Source: Cacajao melanocephalus (lineage: Eukaryota > Chordata > Mammalia > Primates > Pitheciidae). Taken from it: a DNA stretch of 64,000 bases. Numbering within the stretch: the stretch's first letter is position 1; every line of letters begins with the position of its first letter. Below the pieces are notes generated by a model. That model searched no databases and had not been told where the DNA came from. It worked only from the letters and a program-made list of their open reading frames with translations. Made by a program: the position numbers and the translations under genes. Where the stretch lies: contig CAUYLG010065503.1 in assembly GCA_963573385.1 (NCBI GenBank), forward strand, positions 1-64,000, written 5' to 3'. Positions 28,276 through 40,845 of this stretch are shown piece after piece.

Positions 28276-29440
28276 AGATATCACACCCTGTAGAGCAAAT
28301 CCAGGTCTGTTCTGAGTTGGAAGTTCAGAATCCAATTCAGTAATGACTACCCCTCTGGTGCTTGCAATACACCATAATTGGTTGGATGTCATAATAATCC
28401 CTGCTCTCTTTTTCACAAGAGCACCATGACACCTTACAAAAAACTTCAAAGGATTTAATGTTATTTTAAGAATTTTTGGATAAAGTTATTTAAGCCCATT
28501 GACAAAACTAAACCCCAAAGGCTTGTGAAATCTGGATAGGAGATTATAGAACTTTGTTTTTTAAAAGTATCACCTTTCCCTGAATCTTTCATTACCTGCC
28601 TGATTTCTTCAACTCTAATTTTGCAATAAAACAGAATTCTTTTTCTCTCAAATTTGTTTCCTTAAATCAGAATACCCAAGCTAATTTCCGTCTGTAGTTC
28701 CGTAGCTTGTGGAGTCATTTCACATCATTCTTTTTAAATTGGCCAACATAGCATTAATTTAACAAGCCACTTCCCATAGCAAATATATCCTTAGTTAGGT
28801 TTTTGGATTTAAGGTGCACTAAAATCTAAGGAAATATTGAAACCTTTGAAGAAAGCACTAACTTTACTTCCTTCTTCCAGATCTAGGGGTCCCTGGTTAG
28901 TCCTGAATTGCTCTCATCGTCCAAAGCTGTTGTCTTCGGCTTATACATCATTAGAGGAAAGCATAATTATTCTAAGAAGTTATGAACCACTCCTAAGTTA
29001 TGACTTTTCTAAACATTCCAAGTATTATGATGACTTTCAAACTGGAGATGTGTGCTGTCTACCCAGTCAAACTTGGTCAGCCATGGCGCATCCAGAACAT
29101 GTGTTGTCACCAAAAACTGACATCATGGCAGTGGCTAAGGGTGTGCCTCGCAGGCCTGGCATCAGCCTCATCAGAGAAACAGCGTGTTGAGAAACAGCGG
29201 GGTAAAGTGACATCATCAAGGTGAATATGCAATCCAGCTCCATCTTCAAAAGTTGTTCTTAGGGAAGAAAATCACCTCTTCTCTCTTCCTCTCGAGGCTC
29301 CCATTGGCCAGTGCTGTCCCGAACCTGAGGAATGTCTTTGCTCTTTACAATTCCCACATTCAAAACAGAGTCTCACCACTCAGCCACATTTTCTGCTGAG
29401 CCAGCCACTAGGAACAAATATCAAGGTCTGTGGCAACCAA
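28276..29440. other. unassigned AT-rich single-copy sequence
   Basis: No repeat was recognised. The 117-codon plus frame at 28837-29190 has no recognisable domain and lacks supporting gene signals. Confidence 0.45.
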
Positions 29441-29739
29441 AGGTGTGCATGTGTGAGTGTGTGTGTGAGAGTGTGTGTGTGAGAGAGAATGTCAGTGCAT
29501 ATTTGTATATTTGTGTTTGTGTGTAGTGTGGATGGGTGTGAGTATGTCTGTGTGTGGGTGTTTGTATGTGTGTGAGAGTGTCTATGTGTGTGTTTACCTG
29601 TGCATTTATGTGTGTTGTGAGTATATGGTGTCTGTGTGTAGTGTGAGTGTGTGCATATGTGTTTGTGTGGGGTGTGCTTTTGTGTGTGTGCATTAATGTG
29701 TGTGGGGTGGTGTGTGTGTTTCTGTGTGTGTGTATTGCT
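29441..29739 (+). repeat. 300-bp GT-rich low-complexity tract
   Basis: Degenerate (TG)n with interspersed TA, TTT and GAG units gives strong strand asymmetry, with very few C on the plus strand. Chance frames on both strands (Val/Cys-rich or Thr/His-rich) come from composition. Confidence 0.95.
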
Positions 29740-31528
29740 TTTCTTCTAACCTCCTCCACACCATCTGCCCACGAAATCCATACCTCCTAAAACAGAACCC
29801 ACATCTCCATCCTACTACAAGGAACTGTAGTGAAAGGAAAAAAAAAAAAAAAAAAAAACCAGCAACAAATCCTCTTGCCACAGTTGGAGCCGAAGGAGAG
29901 GAACTGGGTGTAGATTTAAATCCATCCTCCTAGGTCTGCAGGTGTGAGAGAAGGTAACCTTTCTTGAATATCGTGATCGTTTTCAGTGCGTGTGACTCAT
30001 CCATATTATTCCAGTTCTCCTTCATTAGGGGGAGAAAATGGTTTTCTATCTTTAATGAATGCCAGTGATTCAGGAGTTCCAGAGAGGTGGGCCCTAATTA
30101 GTCAAGCAGGGTTTCCATTACACAGAAAGCTTGAAAGGAAGGATTTCGGCTATTTCTGTACCAGCAGCCAGAAGCCCAAGCCAGACCAGAATAGGGAGGT
30201 GTCGTTTTGTTGTCAGTCACCAAGAGAACCACAGAAGGAGTTGTGAAACCGGGCTAAGGCCTTGGCACTGCCTTGTCTGTAAAATGTGAGTGCTGGACTG
30301 GAGTTCTGGATCTCTGCCGGCTCACAGATGATATGACTCTCTAAAGTATTTGGTGAATATTAGGCAGTCCCCACTGGAAAGCTGGGTTAGTAGACAACTT
30401 GCAAGCTTAGTCCTGAGAAAGCCTCACGACATCACTAAAGAAGATAATAGAGAATCCAAAGAGGAGAGGGAGCACTCTACCTACTTTGGGGGAGTCAATC
30501 GGGTTTTTTATTGAGGGAAGAGTAAGCCCTAGCCCAATGTGTGTCGTAGCCATGGCTCACATCCAGCTCCTGCATAGTCCCTTAACCTTATCAATCTCAG
30601 TAAAGGATTTAAAATCAGTGACTTCCCGTTTCAATGGCTTTGAAGGTCACTGTTTTTCCATCAAAGGAGTATGTGCATTTAAGTCTTATTTTCAGTTGTT
30701 GGGTGGAAGGCCCCTCTCTGTGGCAGGAGTTGCAGACATGAGCAGCTGCTGGGAGAATGGGTGTGCACAGCTGCAGCTTCGAGGTCTCAAGCCTGATATC
30801 CTTACTTCTGGTGCAGGGACTTTGTAGGCTGGGAGGCCCATTCTCTCTCTCTCTGTCGCTTGCTGTCTCTCGCTGTCTCTATCTGCTGATGGCTTATGCT
30901 TTCCTTCAAGAAGCACTCAGAACTTTCTGCAGCCACTCCTTGCTGAGTACAGCTGGCAATCCAGATGCCCCAAGTCCCCCAGCGGGAGTCCTTCCCAGCG
31001 GAGTCCTTCCTCCATGGAAAGACGCACCAGGGAGCCTTGCTTGGCAGAGGGCTGCCCTCTTTTTCTCTGAGCACCCTAGAGCAGGGCTGGAGTAGCTGAG
31101 GGCGTGATGAGCAAGCAGGGCTCTCCTCTCTGTTTGTTTGCATTCCATTTGATGAGGCAGCTGGCGAAGCCTCTCCCCCTTCCCAGCTTTGAGGTGAGCA
31201 GACTGCGGCTGCTGCCTTGGATGTGCTCACCGGGGCATCACCTGCCTCCAGCCAGGAATTCCACCTGTCCCAGTGATACCAAAGATGTGAGGGAAGGATG
31301 TCCTCATCCACCCCAAACCACTCCCAAATGAATTTCCTTCTTTTGAGAGGAGCTGGTGACAGGAAAAACATGGCATCCCCAGGCACTGAGAATTTTAAGC
31401 AGACGGAGCCTCCTGTAAAACAGGAAGTGGAGAGCCTTTAAGTCACACATGGCATTAGCTGCCATGTCTTGAATTTGGGCAGCCAGTCCAGGCTGGCAAA
31501 CCCAGCTGGAGAGGAACAAGAGAGGATG
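29740..31528. other. single-copy sequence with A21 run
   Basis: A run of about 21 A lies at 29839-29859 without a SINE attached. A CT-rich patch lies at 30841-30885. The 194-codon minus-strand frame at 30802-31386 is the longest non-repeat frame nearby. It has no recognisable domain, signal or membrane segment and is not called as a gene, though it cannot be excluded. Confidence 0.4.
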
Positions 31529-31547
31529 CCCAGCAGGGGGCGCTGGA
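31529..31547 (+). promoter_or_regulatory. strong CTCF-type binding motif
   Basis: The 14-base core CCAGCAGGGGGCGC, at 31530-31543, fits the CTCF consensus CCASYAGRKGGCRS at every position, and the following 'tgg' continues the motif. It lies in non-repeat sequence. CTCF bound here would act as an insulator or loop anchor; occupancy is not shown by sequence. Confidence 0.6.
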
Positions 31548-32164
31548 CTGCACTTGCACCTGGAGACAAAGGCTGGCAATGGAAGGGTGGGTCCTAGCCC
31601 CAGCCGGGATGCCAGGAGTCTGACTCAGGTGCTGTTGTTGATTAGAGGAGTGGCTAAAGCAGGAGAAATCCTGAATCATGCTGTGGCCATGTGGCACCGG
31701 GATCACACACTTGGTGAGACTGTGTCCGTGCCCCGAGCCATTTCCTGATCCAAAACAAATATTTGAGTTTAAAGAGCTGAGTAAAGCCACAGAACGTTTT
31801 GTAGATGTTTCACATTTTCTCTGCTGCAACTAGAGGCCTGGGAGAACCTTACTTGTGGTAGTCCACACAGGAACCTTGTTTCTGTAAGTAGTTTGCACTG
31901 AAAGCCAGTGACTTCATACATAAAGAATGTCGTCTGTGGCTGGCTCACTCAGTCTCCACTTCTTCTGTTTTGTTTGTGTAATTGGTGCCTAGACAAAGTT
32001 TTCAAAAGCATTCACCCAAAACTGGAGGGCTATGGCTTGGGAACAGTCTCCTTCTCCAGCCCCACAGGCCATTCTGGGGCTAGCCTAGTGTTCCCCAGCT
32101 CAGAGAAGGAACCCGGCAAGTGCATGGCTGTTAGAAGGCAGGTGCTCATCCTGTCTGTTGCAGG
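31548..32164. other. unassigned single-copy sequence
   Basis: No repeat or gene was recognised. Frames of about 100 codons (31908-32210) lack features. Confidence 0.45.
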
Positions 32165-32232
32165 CATGATATGTGATCTGGGTGACTTACTTACCCTCTC
32201 TAGGCATTAGTTTCCTAACCTGTAAAAATTAT
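32165..32232 (+). mobile_element. MIR core fragment
   Basis: 'gatctgggtgacttacttac' followed by 'ctctctaggcattagtttcc' matches the MIR core in sense orientation. Confidence 0.65.
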
Positions 32233-33464
32233 GTCCAAGACCCTGTCCAGAGAATCTTTTAAGCCTGTCTGGACTAGGCTGAAGGCATTTTGGGGCTTGT
32301 GGGAGCAGCTCAAAGTTGGAGCTGTGGTTTGAATCTCCTTGGAGTATCCTCTACCTAAGCCAGAACTTGGGCTCTGGAGCAAATGGAGCCGTCCTCAGAA
32401 TCACCTTGATATTTCATAGGCCTTTCATGTGGGTTTTTAAGTCGTATTCCTCTGGCTATTAGAAAAACAACAGCAACCACCAGAGACCATCCAGAACTAG
32501 AAGAGTCTAAGGGAATAAAGAAAGAGGACATCTAAGGGGACATGGATAAAGGGGGATTCCTCAGAGCAACTGCTTCACAGTAGTCATCTTATGATGCGAC
32601 TTCATTTTTCCAATACCCGTATCTCTAAAACGCACATTCTGTCTCTCTTCGGAGATCCCATCACCTCTGCCTTTTGGCATTATCGGCCATGTCTCAAATT
32701 TAATCAGCCTTTTTTTTTTCCTTTGTCTTGGCAATAGAACCACTGGTCTCAATGCTTAGACTCTGAGTCTTGCAGTTCAAAGAGAGAATTGAGTTGGCAG
32801 AACAGGACTGATTCAGCCTTCCTAGGTTGGCCACAGTGGGGCCAATTCCCTGGTCCCTATTTTGGCCTAATTCCCATTGAAATCCAATGCCCAGTAAGAA
32901 GTACAAGCTTTCTATCTGTAATTATGAACAAAGGTTTTTAAGTGACTACAGGGCAAAAAAATAGGGATCTGCATCTCTCTATCAGCAATTACCCTAGACT
33001 TATTGTTGTAATCGTCCAACTGTCTGTGCAGCTGCTCACATGGGCACAGGGACCAGGCCATTCCTACATATGCCTCCTCACTCATGGCTGATGGGATCAG
33101 GCCTATTTCTCATCATGAGTTAGGGAGGAGAAATGAGAAACGGAGAGTTGGAAAGATTTTATGTGTTCTTCTTCCCCTTCTACTCACCACTACTTCATGT
33201 TTTTATTACTCAGCAGTAAGTTGTCCTGAACAAGTACTTCACTGTTATGGAAATAGAAGGAAAACCAAGAGGTATTAAGAATGCTGAGTCATCATGGGAG
33301 CTTAGAGGGAATGACCAGGGGTGAAGTTAAAGAAGGTGAAGTGTACATCTCTGGGTATTAATAGTAGGATATTCTGGAGATTGAATTCCCTCAAATTATA
33401 ACTTGTTACTCTAGCAATAAGGGCCAAAGGGACCTCTGGTAGAAATTGTAAGCTATCTAGTGAT
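32233..33464. other. unassigned sequence
   Basis: No repeat, exon or RNA gene was recognised. Small T-runs occur near 32710. Confidence 0.5.
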
Positions 33465-33467
33465 TTG

Positions 33468-33615
33468 CAGGGGTTGTCGACCCTGGATGCGCAAGAGAAA
33501 TTCTCCACAAACAAAAATTGGTCATGGCTAGGCCCCACCCACTGAAGGAGAATTTTTGGAGGGTGGGGCTCAGGCATGAATATCTTTTAAGGCCCTCAAA
33601 ATGATCTCAATGAGC
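33468..33615. mobile_element. MER5-type hAT-Charlie nonautonomous element
   Basis: 'cgaccctggatgcgcaagag' and the paired 'ggccccacccac' and 'gggtggggctcaggcatgaa' blocks give the characteristic self-complementary layout of the MER5 family. Confidence 0.72.
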
Positions 33616-33824
33616 AGCGAGGAATAAGAACACCAAAACATAGTAAGTACTTTTTTCTTCACTAAGGAAGGAAGTTAAGAGATGTCCCAAAAGCTGGAAA
33701 GAGACTGTTACAGCATTAAATAAATAAAAATTTATTTTTATAGAATATTTATATTTATAGAATATTGTTACCAGTAGCAAGCAACACTTCTTATATCAAG
33801 TCTAAATGTCTAACTTGCATCCAT

Positions 33825-33960
33825 TCATTAAATTCTAATAACAATCCTTATGAAGGAATTATTATTATTATTATTATTAGCCCCATGTTACAGATAAGGG
33901 CACCAAGTCTTACATGTAGTGACTTGTCCAAGGTGAACAAATCGAGTTGTAGCAGGAGAA
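33825..33960 (-). mobile_element. MIR SINE, antisense, with (ATT)n inside
   Basis: 'gccccatgttacagataagg' and 'gacttgtccaaggtgaac' are the reverse complement of the MIR core. An (ATT)7 microsatellite at 33858-33879 replaces the short AT spacer in it. Confidence 0.78.
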
Positions 33961-34069
33961 AGGAACATATGCGTAAGGAGTGTGGAAAATACCAAGATAA
34001 GTAAAACATAGGCTGACTCTCAAGTTGCTGCCTTTGAATCTCAGAGCAAATGACTCAAAGTCCAAAGCA

Positions 34070-34260
34070 ACGTGACAACTGTCATAGAGCTACCAAGTGT
34101 GACAGAACCACAGGAGAGGGAGGATTAGTCAGGGCTTTGTAGTAGAGTTTGACTGAGCCTTAAAGAATGAGCTCCAGATTCTGCTAGGCAGGAAGAGATT
34201 CCTGGGGAAAAGCACAGTGCACAAAAATCCAAGAAAGTAGCTGAGGGCTGGCAAATAGCC
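34070..34260 (-). mobile_element. L2 LINE fragment, antisense
   Basis: 'tgactgagccttaaagaatg' followed by 'gctaggcaggaagagattcc' is the reverse complement of the region just upstream of the L2 3' end. Confidence 0.55.
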
Positions 34261-35671
34261 TGGTCAGATTAAGGTTAAAAAAAGAAAAGTAATATAAGGC
34301 TAGGAAGGGCAGTTGCCCTAAATTGTGGGATTTTAAATGGAATCTAGGAGGGAACAGGTATCTGCACAGGGTGTGTGATGATGCAGTGTTTTCAGAGGAG
34401 CTGGCAGCCTGGGAGCCTCCAGGATGTCCTCTCAAGAGTAAAGCAGGGTTGGACCACTGGCCTCTCAGTGGACCACAGAAGAAGGAAGGAATGCTGAAGA
34501 CATCTGGGAAGATATTGAGCCTACAGCCCTCATGTTTGATCTGGCCGGGGTGGAGCTACTCTACACCCTCCCACAAAGCCTACCTTATTGTCAGGAACCA
34601 CGCCCCTGGCCTTGTCAGATCACTGGATTACCCCGTGTGTCCTTTTGCTTTGTTAGCTGAGGTTGCTGTTAATTGTTTTTTAATGTGAAAGAGGGTGTGC
34701 AGCTATGTTCTCTATGTATTTTGGATTCCTGTTTCTTATGTATTTATTTAGACATTGCACTTTTTCTCTGTCTTTGATGACACATGATATTTGATTTTTT
34801 TCATCAAGGGGAGAAGTGAAGAAAATGAGAATATGGGATGCTGAGCTAGGTGAGACTTCCTTATATGTCCATAAGCAGAGCATTTCAAATTTTCCACGGG
34901 AGAACCTCTTGGGATTCTGAGGGTGTGGCCTATTGCAGCCCCTTAAAAGGGTACATTTCTTTACAGTTTTGTTTTATCTTTAAATGTCATGTAAATTCTC
35001 TAATTCTGTAATATAGCCAGCCCTTCCTGTTATGCTGTACCAGGTTTACCCTGTGACTTGGTGACTTCTGGCTCACCACTATGGACCTGTCTCTGATGAG
35101 AGGCCATCCTGATTGTTTCTGTCCAGGGCTTGGCTATCGATTTGGACATGAATCGCTTGAAAGACAGCTCTAAGCTGTCTATTTCACTGTGTTCAAAGAA
35201 ACACATATTTGCATAAGAAACCCTATGTCTTCTTTCTGTTGTATAGCTTATCAGTTGCAAGATGTTAGCGTATATGTCACATTGATGGCTGGGTGGGAAA
35301 ATGCTCTCCAATTAAAGATCCCTTTGTTTACAACAAGGTCCATGGAGACAGATTGCTGGTAAAGTCCAATCACCTTCTCCATTGTACAAAACCTACTGGG
35401 GTAGGGGGAGTCTAAGAAGGGAAAAGGAGTTTTAGAGAGATGAGAGGGGATTTGGTCATTTGCCAATATAGTTTGGCAGCAGGAAACTATCCTTGACTGA
35501 TTATGTTTGGGCAAAATACATACCTTCTTTAGAGCTCTGTCTTCACGCAAAGTAACACCTCTAGCTCCAAAGGCTTGTGACCTCCCAGGTACACCTTCGG
35601 TTGCTTCCTCTCAAGTCATCAGCTTTTGTCCTCTAATACACACTTGTCAGCTCAGCTTTTTTATAATTTTC
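34261..35671. other. unassigned sequence
   Basis: No repeat was recognised. A 121-codon plus frame (34323-34688) begins in single-copy sequence and carries no recognisable domain. Confidence 0.45.
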
Positions 35672-35681
35672 CTCCTTTATC

Positions 35682-35979
35682 CCCCGCCCCCTTTTTTTGA
35701 GATAAGGTTGAACTCTGTTGCCCGAGTTGGAGCCCCATGGTATGATCACGGCTCACTGCAGCCTTGAACTCCTGGGCTCAAACGATCCTCTTGCCACAGC
35801 CTTCCATGTAGCTGGGACCACAGGTGTGTGCCATCACACCCAGCTAATTTTTAAATTATTTGTAGAGACAGGGTCTTACTATGTTGCCCAGGCTGGTCTC
35901 GAACTCCTGGACTCAAGTGATCCTCCTGCCTCGGCCTCCCAAAATGCTGGGATTACAGGCATGAGCCACCTCACCTGGC
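35682..35979 (-). mobile_element. AluJ-type SINE, antisense
   Basis: This is an old antisense Alu. 'cctttatccc' is repeated at about 35672-35681 and 35980-35989 as the probable target-site duplication. It is the left member of a close opposed pair. Confidence 0.95.
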
Positions 35980-36007
35980 CCTTTATCCCATCTTGATGAA
36001 GGGGTTA

Positions 36008-36323
<316 letters not shown>

Positions 36324-36334
36324 AGAGTCCATTT

Positions 36335-38254
36335 TTTCCACTCCATTATCTGTCTCTTCTTGGTCTTCTCCAGAGATGTTGCCTCTTAAACAGACTATTC
36401 ATGTCAGAGTTCCCCTGGATCCTGCCTCTCTGCTTCACTTGGACTAAAGCAGGGCCTTCTCACTAATCCTTGTCCCTGGCCCGCCTCTACAGAGCATGGT
36501 CATGTTTGATGGGTGCCCTCCTCTGAAGGGTGCTGGGCTGCTCATCACTGAGCCCTCCTACCTGGAGGGGACCTCCCCAGGCTCCTCCTGTCCCGAACCT
36601 ACTCTGGCGCTCCTGGTGTGACATCAGTTCAGCTCTTCCGATGACCAACTACCACAGTTGGTAATGGCTAAGGATTTATTCCAAATGTTTCATTGCTAGC
36701 CCATCTATTTTCTTTCCTGGTCAAGCTAAGTTACAGCGGTTAATATAAATTAGTGACTCATTAAATACTTCTTGATTTTGGTATGCTTCCGTCAGAGACC
36801 TGGAGCCACAGAAGCACTCATACATGAGCCAAGAAGAAAAAAATTGTGTGGCAGCTTCCCAGCTCTGCTCTGCAACCATGCACTTCCTGTTTACTGCCTA
36901 AGACCTGATGAACCTGTACCAAGACCGCCCAGGGCACGTTAGAGTCACCACAACCTCTGCTAGATGACTATTTTGATATGGAGGGGGAAGAATTGCTCCC
37001 CTCAACCCTTGGGGATAAATTTAGGACCATCACTGGCCAGTGTTATGTCCTTGCTCAAGGATTTGGAACTGGGAACCCAAAGGGAAAGTGCATGTGACTT
37101 GGAAATGTACACACAAGCAGCCTCTCAACACTGTGACATTTACAGTGAAGGATGCATCACCAAAGAGAGTTGTCATTCATTGGGATGGCCTAGCCATAAT
37201 AAACTGTCCTGAATGGAACACTTTCATGGGGCTGCTTTGGGGATAGTTGGAGTGAAGTCGAATCTGTTACGTGAAGTCAGGGTTGGAGATGGGCAAATGA
37301 TTGCAGAGAGGACCTGGAATCAGGAGGGAAAACACTGGTCTCCAATGAGAGGCACTCAGGGTATGGGGAGAAAATAAGGAGAAGTCAACTCTCCACACAG
37401 GTGAACTGGAAGGAGAACAGCTACCCAAAGGCCCAAGGGTTGGGTGGTTTGAGGTTGACCGTGTACCTGGTCAAGTTCTTCAAGTCCTTGTGGGAGGGAT
37501 GGAAGCCACTCCAGAGGCAGGATCTCAGCTGTAGCCTGAGGCTGCTGGTCAAGCAGCAACAGCAAGGAGGTTGCAGAGTGCCTTTATAGAGCAGCGTTAT
37601 TGTGGAGAGAGCAACTATACAGCAGATCCTGGCCAGCAGGGTTTCTCTAGACTCCATTCCCCCAGCTCCCTGAGTTTCTGCTCATGACAGTTGAAAATAA
37701 TTACCAAAGATACAATGGGGTGGAAGCTGCATCCTTTCTTTTTTAACTATCCACTGTCAGCTTTTCTAGAAAGCAACTTTCATGCTTTCTACTCAACAGT
37801 GAAAAATTGTGAATGAAATGATCATTTCTTTGCAAAAACAGACATAATTTCATGAGGAGTGCATCCAAAGCAATGAAGCTTTGTTTCAGGGTTCCATGCC
37901 TTTGCTGGATGGACCAGTTAAATGAGTCACATAAGGAAAGCCATTTAGAACAGGCTCTGCTGTTGAACACACTTCATGAAAAAGGGCTCAGAGTCACATT
38001 GCACAAAGGTTTTCTTAGGAAGCTGGGCCTTCACTGATGCTTGCCCAAACAACTAACTGTTCTCTACATGTGAATGGGATTTGTTATTGCCATGGTTACT
38101 GTAAACAGAAATTCAGTTCAACATAATGACATATATATACATCAATGGTGACATCAGATTTGACCCCTTTATGTCTGAAAAGAAACACTAGTGCCTCTCT
38201 TTGGAGGTTCTATTGGGGCTTTATGAAGCCCTGTGTAGCCTTGGGCTTCCATAC
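36335..38254. other. long single-copy-looking stretch
   Basis: No repeat was recognised in 1.9 kb. Frames of 60-82 codons (for example 36964-37212) have no domain features, and no splice-consistent exon could be argued. Confidence 0.45.
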
Positions 38255-38460
38255 ATTCGTTTAATGTATAGTTACTGAAATCTACTATGTGGCAGGCACT
38301 ATGCTGGCACTAGAGATACTGGAATAAATGATCCAGTCTCTGCCTCTAAGGAGCTTAGAATCTGGGAGGAAAAATAAGACCAGTGAGTCTACCACATGGG
38401 GGAAGGGTATTATGAACAGGAAGGTAATATGAAGGCAATCCTGAAAGGATGCATGCTTCA
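38255..38460 (-). mobile_element. L2 LINE 3' region, antisense
   Basis: 'tactatgtggcaggcactat' followed by 'ctctaaggagcttagaatct' is the reverse complement of the L2 3' UTR and end. Confidence 0.72.
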
Positions 38461-38519
38461 GATAAGAAGGTCTAGCTTGTTTGAATTATGGGAAATTGAG
38501 TGCATGAGTGTTCAACTGG

Positions 38520-38980
38520 CCTTGTAACAAATTACATTCGTGGCTTAAAGGAACACAAATGTATTATCTTACAACTCTATAGTTAGAATTCTGACATGGG
38601 TGTCAATGGGTTATAATCAAGGTATCAGCAGACCTGTGATCCTTTTTGAGGGGCTCTGGGGGGAATCTAGTCACTTATCTTCTCCGGCTTCTAGAGGCTG
38701 CTCCCACCCCTTGGCTCATGGCCCCTTCCTCCATCTTTAAAGCCAGCCACGGCGTGTCTCTCTGGCCATTCTTCCACTGTCATGGCTCCCTCTGACTACA
38801 GCTGGGAAAGGCCTTCTCCTTTTTAGGAACCCATGTGACTAGACTGAGCCCTCCTAGATAATCCAAACGCATCTCAGGGCCTGGAATTTAGTCACCTCTG
38901 CAAGGTAAAGTAATGTATTTACCAGTGCTAGGGATGAGGACGTGGACATCTTTGGGAACTATTACTCTGCCTGTCACACT
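38520..38980 (-). mobile_element. MaLR-type LTR remnant, antisense
   Basis: The reverse complement of a mammalian LTR is visible from 'ttgtaacaaattacattcgt' to 'gaggacgtggacatctttgg', including 'cttctccggcttctagaggc'. There is no internal region. The subfamily is uncertain and the copy is diverged. Confidence 0.55.
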
Positions 38981-39545
38981 GAGGAAAGATCTGTCACCAT
39001 AGGTATCTTATTTCTATACTTTTTTTTTCCTTTTTTGTTTTTCAGTCATTACCTAGCAGAGATAATGTTGTTTGCTATCAAAAGACCATTGCCTGTGGTG
39101 GTAGGTGCAGGGGTGGATTGGCAGAGCCTCTGGGGTGGGGAGGGGAGTAGCTATTTCAAAACCTCCTGGTAGAATGTGGAGTTTGGAAAAGACATCTCAA
39201 TTTAATATTTATATTTGAAAGGAATAATAAAGCCATGTCACATAGTGCTAACCACAGGAGGCAAAGCTCAACCAAATATTCTTGGCTAGTGGAGTTAAGC
39301 AGAGGAGACGTGGCAGCTCCATTACCTATGATTGGGAACAAGGCCAAGGGGTTGGGGCGGACAATGAGGAGGATACTTCCCTGAGGAGTTTATATCAGAC
39401 TCTTCCCAAAGAAGATGGAAAAGCACTGAGTTAGGCCAGGATAGAAGGTTACTAACGAGTGTCCCCAGACCCATGCTCTCTTTAGTGTAATCCGTTTTCA
39501 ATTATTTTTTCTTACTCAGTGATGGGTTCCTTTAAAAGCCCTGTG
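38981..39545. other. unassigned sequence
   Basis: No clear repeat was recognised. The 3' part, after about 39460, may be further upstream L2 sequence joined to the next feature. Confidence 0.45.
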
Positions 39546-39645
39546 CTGAGGTGTCTTATTCATAGCTGCAGCTCTGGAGCTGGTGGCACAGGGCAGACTC
39601 TCGGTAAATGTTTGCTGAATGAATGAAATACATTGAATGACTGCT
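39546..39645 (+). mobile_element. L2 LINE 3' end
   Basis: 'gcacagggcagactctcggt' followed by 'aaatgtttgctgaatgaatg' is an L2 3' terminus in sense orientation. Confidence 0.75.
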
Positions 39646-39784
39646 GTTCATGTTACTCCTGCCCCAGAGCCTGCAATGGTCCCCCATTATTCTCTAATTA
39701 AAACATGCTCCCCCATTCCCTTCCATCAGCTCATATCTTCCCAGGTCTAAACCCTCTCTTTTCCAAGGCTGTATTATCAGCCCA

Positions 39785-40175
39785 ACTCTGCTTTGGCTAC
39801 CATGACAAAGTACTACAGACTGGTGGCTTCAACAACAGAAATATATTTTCTGGAAACTAGATGTTTGAAATCAAGGTGCCAGCAGGGTTGGTTGCATCTG
39901 AGGTCTCTCTCCTCGGCTGGTAGATGGCTGTCTTCTCCCTGCATCTTCCTGTTGTCCTCCTTCTGCCTGTCTGTGTCCAAATGTCCTCTTATTATAAGGC
40001 CAACATGGTGAAACCCCACCTCAGAAAAAAAATAAATAAGGACATTGGTCATATTGGATTAGGGCACACCCTAATGACCTCATTTTAACTTCATTACCTC
40101 TTTAAAAGCCTTATCTTCAAGTATAGCTACATTTGAGGTACCAGATATTAGTACTCCAACCTACAAATTTTGTAA
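39785..40175 (-). mobile_element. MaLR (MLT1/MST-type) LTR, antisense
   Basis: 'tggctaccatgacaaagtac', 'caaggtgccagcagggttgg', 'attggattagggcacaccct' and 'atgacctcattttaacttca' are the reverse complement of a MaLR LTR. A 37-base Alu-derived scrap is inserted at about 40000-40036. Confidence 0.75.
40000..40036 (+). mobile_element. very short Alu-derived insertion inside LTR
   Basis: 'gccaacatggtgaaacccc' matches the Alu left arm exactly. It is followed by a few bases and an A-rich tail of about 14, then 'taagg', which also occurs immediately before the insertion. The remainder of the Alu is absent. Confidence 0.75.
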
Positions 40176-40329
40176 AACCATAACTGAGCCCATAGCAAAA
40201 GCTGATCTCATTCTTTTCTTTATTGTCTTCTCCGATGCTTTTTTCCTCATCTCTTTTCTTCCTATCCTCTCTCCACCAAATTTTCCCACCTTGCACAGTG
40301 CGCACACACACATTCATACTCGCCCTATA

Positions 40330-40615
40330 AGTCATTTCTCTCTTCTGAATAACTCTAGCCCTAAATATTTTTCTTGTGGTACTTACCACTTTTCCCTTGT
40401 ATTAGATTATCTTGGGTTATATTTTACCCTGTGTTATACTACCTTGTCTTATATTATTTTATATATATATATATATATTACATGTCTTATTTCCTCAACT
40501 AGAGTATAAGCTCCTCCTGGGAAGACTCTAACTAATCATTTTCTCTCTTATAAAGCTTGATACAATGTCTTGAACATAGTAAATGTTCAAGAAATATTTG
40601 ATGAGTGAATGAAGA
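40330..40615 (+). mobile_element. L2 LINE 3' region with TA microsatellite
   Basis: 'tcaactagagtataagctcc' and 'aacatagtaaatgttcaaga' with 'atgagtgaatgaa' match the L2 3' UTR in sense. A (TA)10 run at 40459-40478 interrupts it. Confidence 0.75.
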
Positions 40616-40845
40616 TGGTAGGAGATAACTAAGAAGCAGTCACTTGAATATGGGCTGAGTTAAATATGTTACAGATACATTTATTTCTCACTTGAATGAC
40701 AGTACCTAGAGGGCAAGAAATCAGAATCACGTGCAATTTTGGAATCAATGGGTTCTTTCCAACAAGATTAATAATGTACACCAGAAAAGCTGACTGGTCC
40801 CACAGCAGCATAATCCAGTGGTAAGGCTGAGAGGCGCTGAGCACC

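Noticed and set aside
29421..29759. Thr/His-rich minus-strand frame and Val/Cys-rich plus-strand frames
   Set aside because: They are translations of the GT-rich low-complexity tract.
30802..31386. 194-codon minus-strand open frame
   Set aside because: No domain, signal peptide or splice context was recognised; Ser-rich composition is compatible with chance. A database search and transcript data would decide.
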